In this document: positions 63,977 to 64,000 of the stretch, piece by piece
How the letters are laid out: each line of letters opens with the position of its first letter
Numbering within the stretch: the first letter of the stretch is position 1
NCBI GenBank assembly: GCA_934047225.1
Contig: OW203988.1
Span: forward strand, 496,001 to 560,000
Reading direction: 5' to 3'
Source of the DNA: Ypsolopha sequella
Lineage: Eukaryota; Arthropoda; Insecta; Lepidoptera; Ypsolophidae
Length of the DNA: 64,000 nucleotides
Notes under the pieces: generated by a model
The model's input: only the letters and a program-made list of their open reading frames with translations
Databases searched by the model: none
Told to the model about the DNA's origin: nothing
Translations under genes and position numbers: made by a program

Positions 63977-64000
63977 ATCAAAAAGTCACCTGATATAACA

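Overview
The window looks like repeat-dense nuclear DNA of an insect, most likely a moth or butterfly. It is AT-rich with small GC islands. It carries repeat ends I recognise from Lepidoptera (ACCGGCCAAGTGCGAGTC, and a CGCGGCTTCGCCCGCG signature), a tRNA-derived SINE, and LOA-, CR1/jockey-, RTE- and Penelope-type retroelements. No intact host gene can be supported. The only long open frames belong to mobile elements; most other long frames come from tandem arrays. The species call is inference.

Layout. 0-2.4 kb: a 51-bp minisatellite whose left half is also a 17-codon repeat frame. 2.5-15.5 kb: a mosaic with a non-LTR endonuclease fragment, a TATA-containing GC-rich promoter candidate (~5.95 kb), two ~1.1-kb inverted arms (6.6-7.8 and 14.4-15.5 kb), a possible BESS-motif relic, a dead reverse transcriptase (9.3-11.8 kb) and an 824-bp TIR element. 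17.3-22.9 kb: one 49-bp minisatellite split by a 3,986-bp insertion with TG...CA ends and a 4-bp AACC duplication. 23-29.7 kb: dispersed repeats, a second copy of the TIR element, an RT fragment and a 37-bp array. 29.7-33.4 kb: a Penelope-like element in partial tandem arrangement with an intact 824-aa RT/GIY-YIG protein, two hammerhead-like motifs and a probable 10-bp target duplication. 34.9-42.7 kb: 38-, 29-, 19- and 50-bp arrays and several non-LTR fragments, one nested in another. 44.3-48.4 kb: a 34-bp array split by a 3.2-kb PIF/Harbinger-like insertion that contains a SINE. 48.85-55.17 kb: a full-length LOA-like non-LTR element with 12-bp target duplications, ORF1, and an ORF2 whose RNase H is broken. 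56-57.9 kb: another dead RT and a relic hammerhead-like motif. 58.5-60.7 kb: 64-bp and 21-bp arrays, the latter split by a hAT-like foldback MITE with a perfect 8-bp duplication. 62.4-63.4 kb: a 41-bp array with visible higher-order structure. The window ends in a foldback element.

Two themes stand out. First, three unrelated minisatellites each contain one clean insertion of a different element class, and deleting the insert plus one target copy rejoins the array. Second, the Penelope-like element and the LOA-like element look recent: the former has an intact ORF and apparently identical 887-bp repeats, the latter perfect target duplications. Most other elements are fossils.
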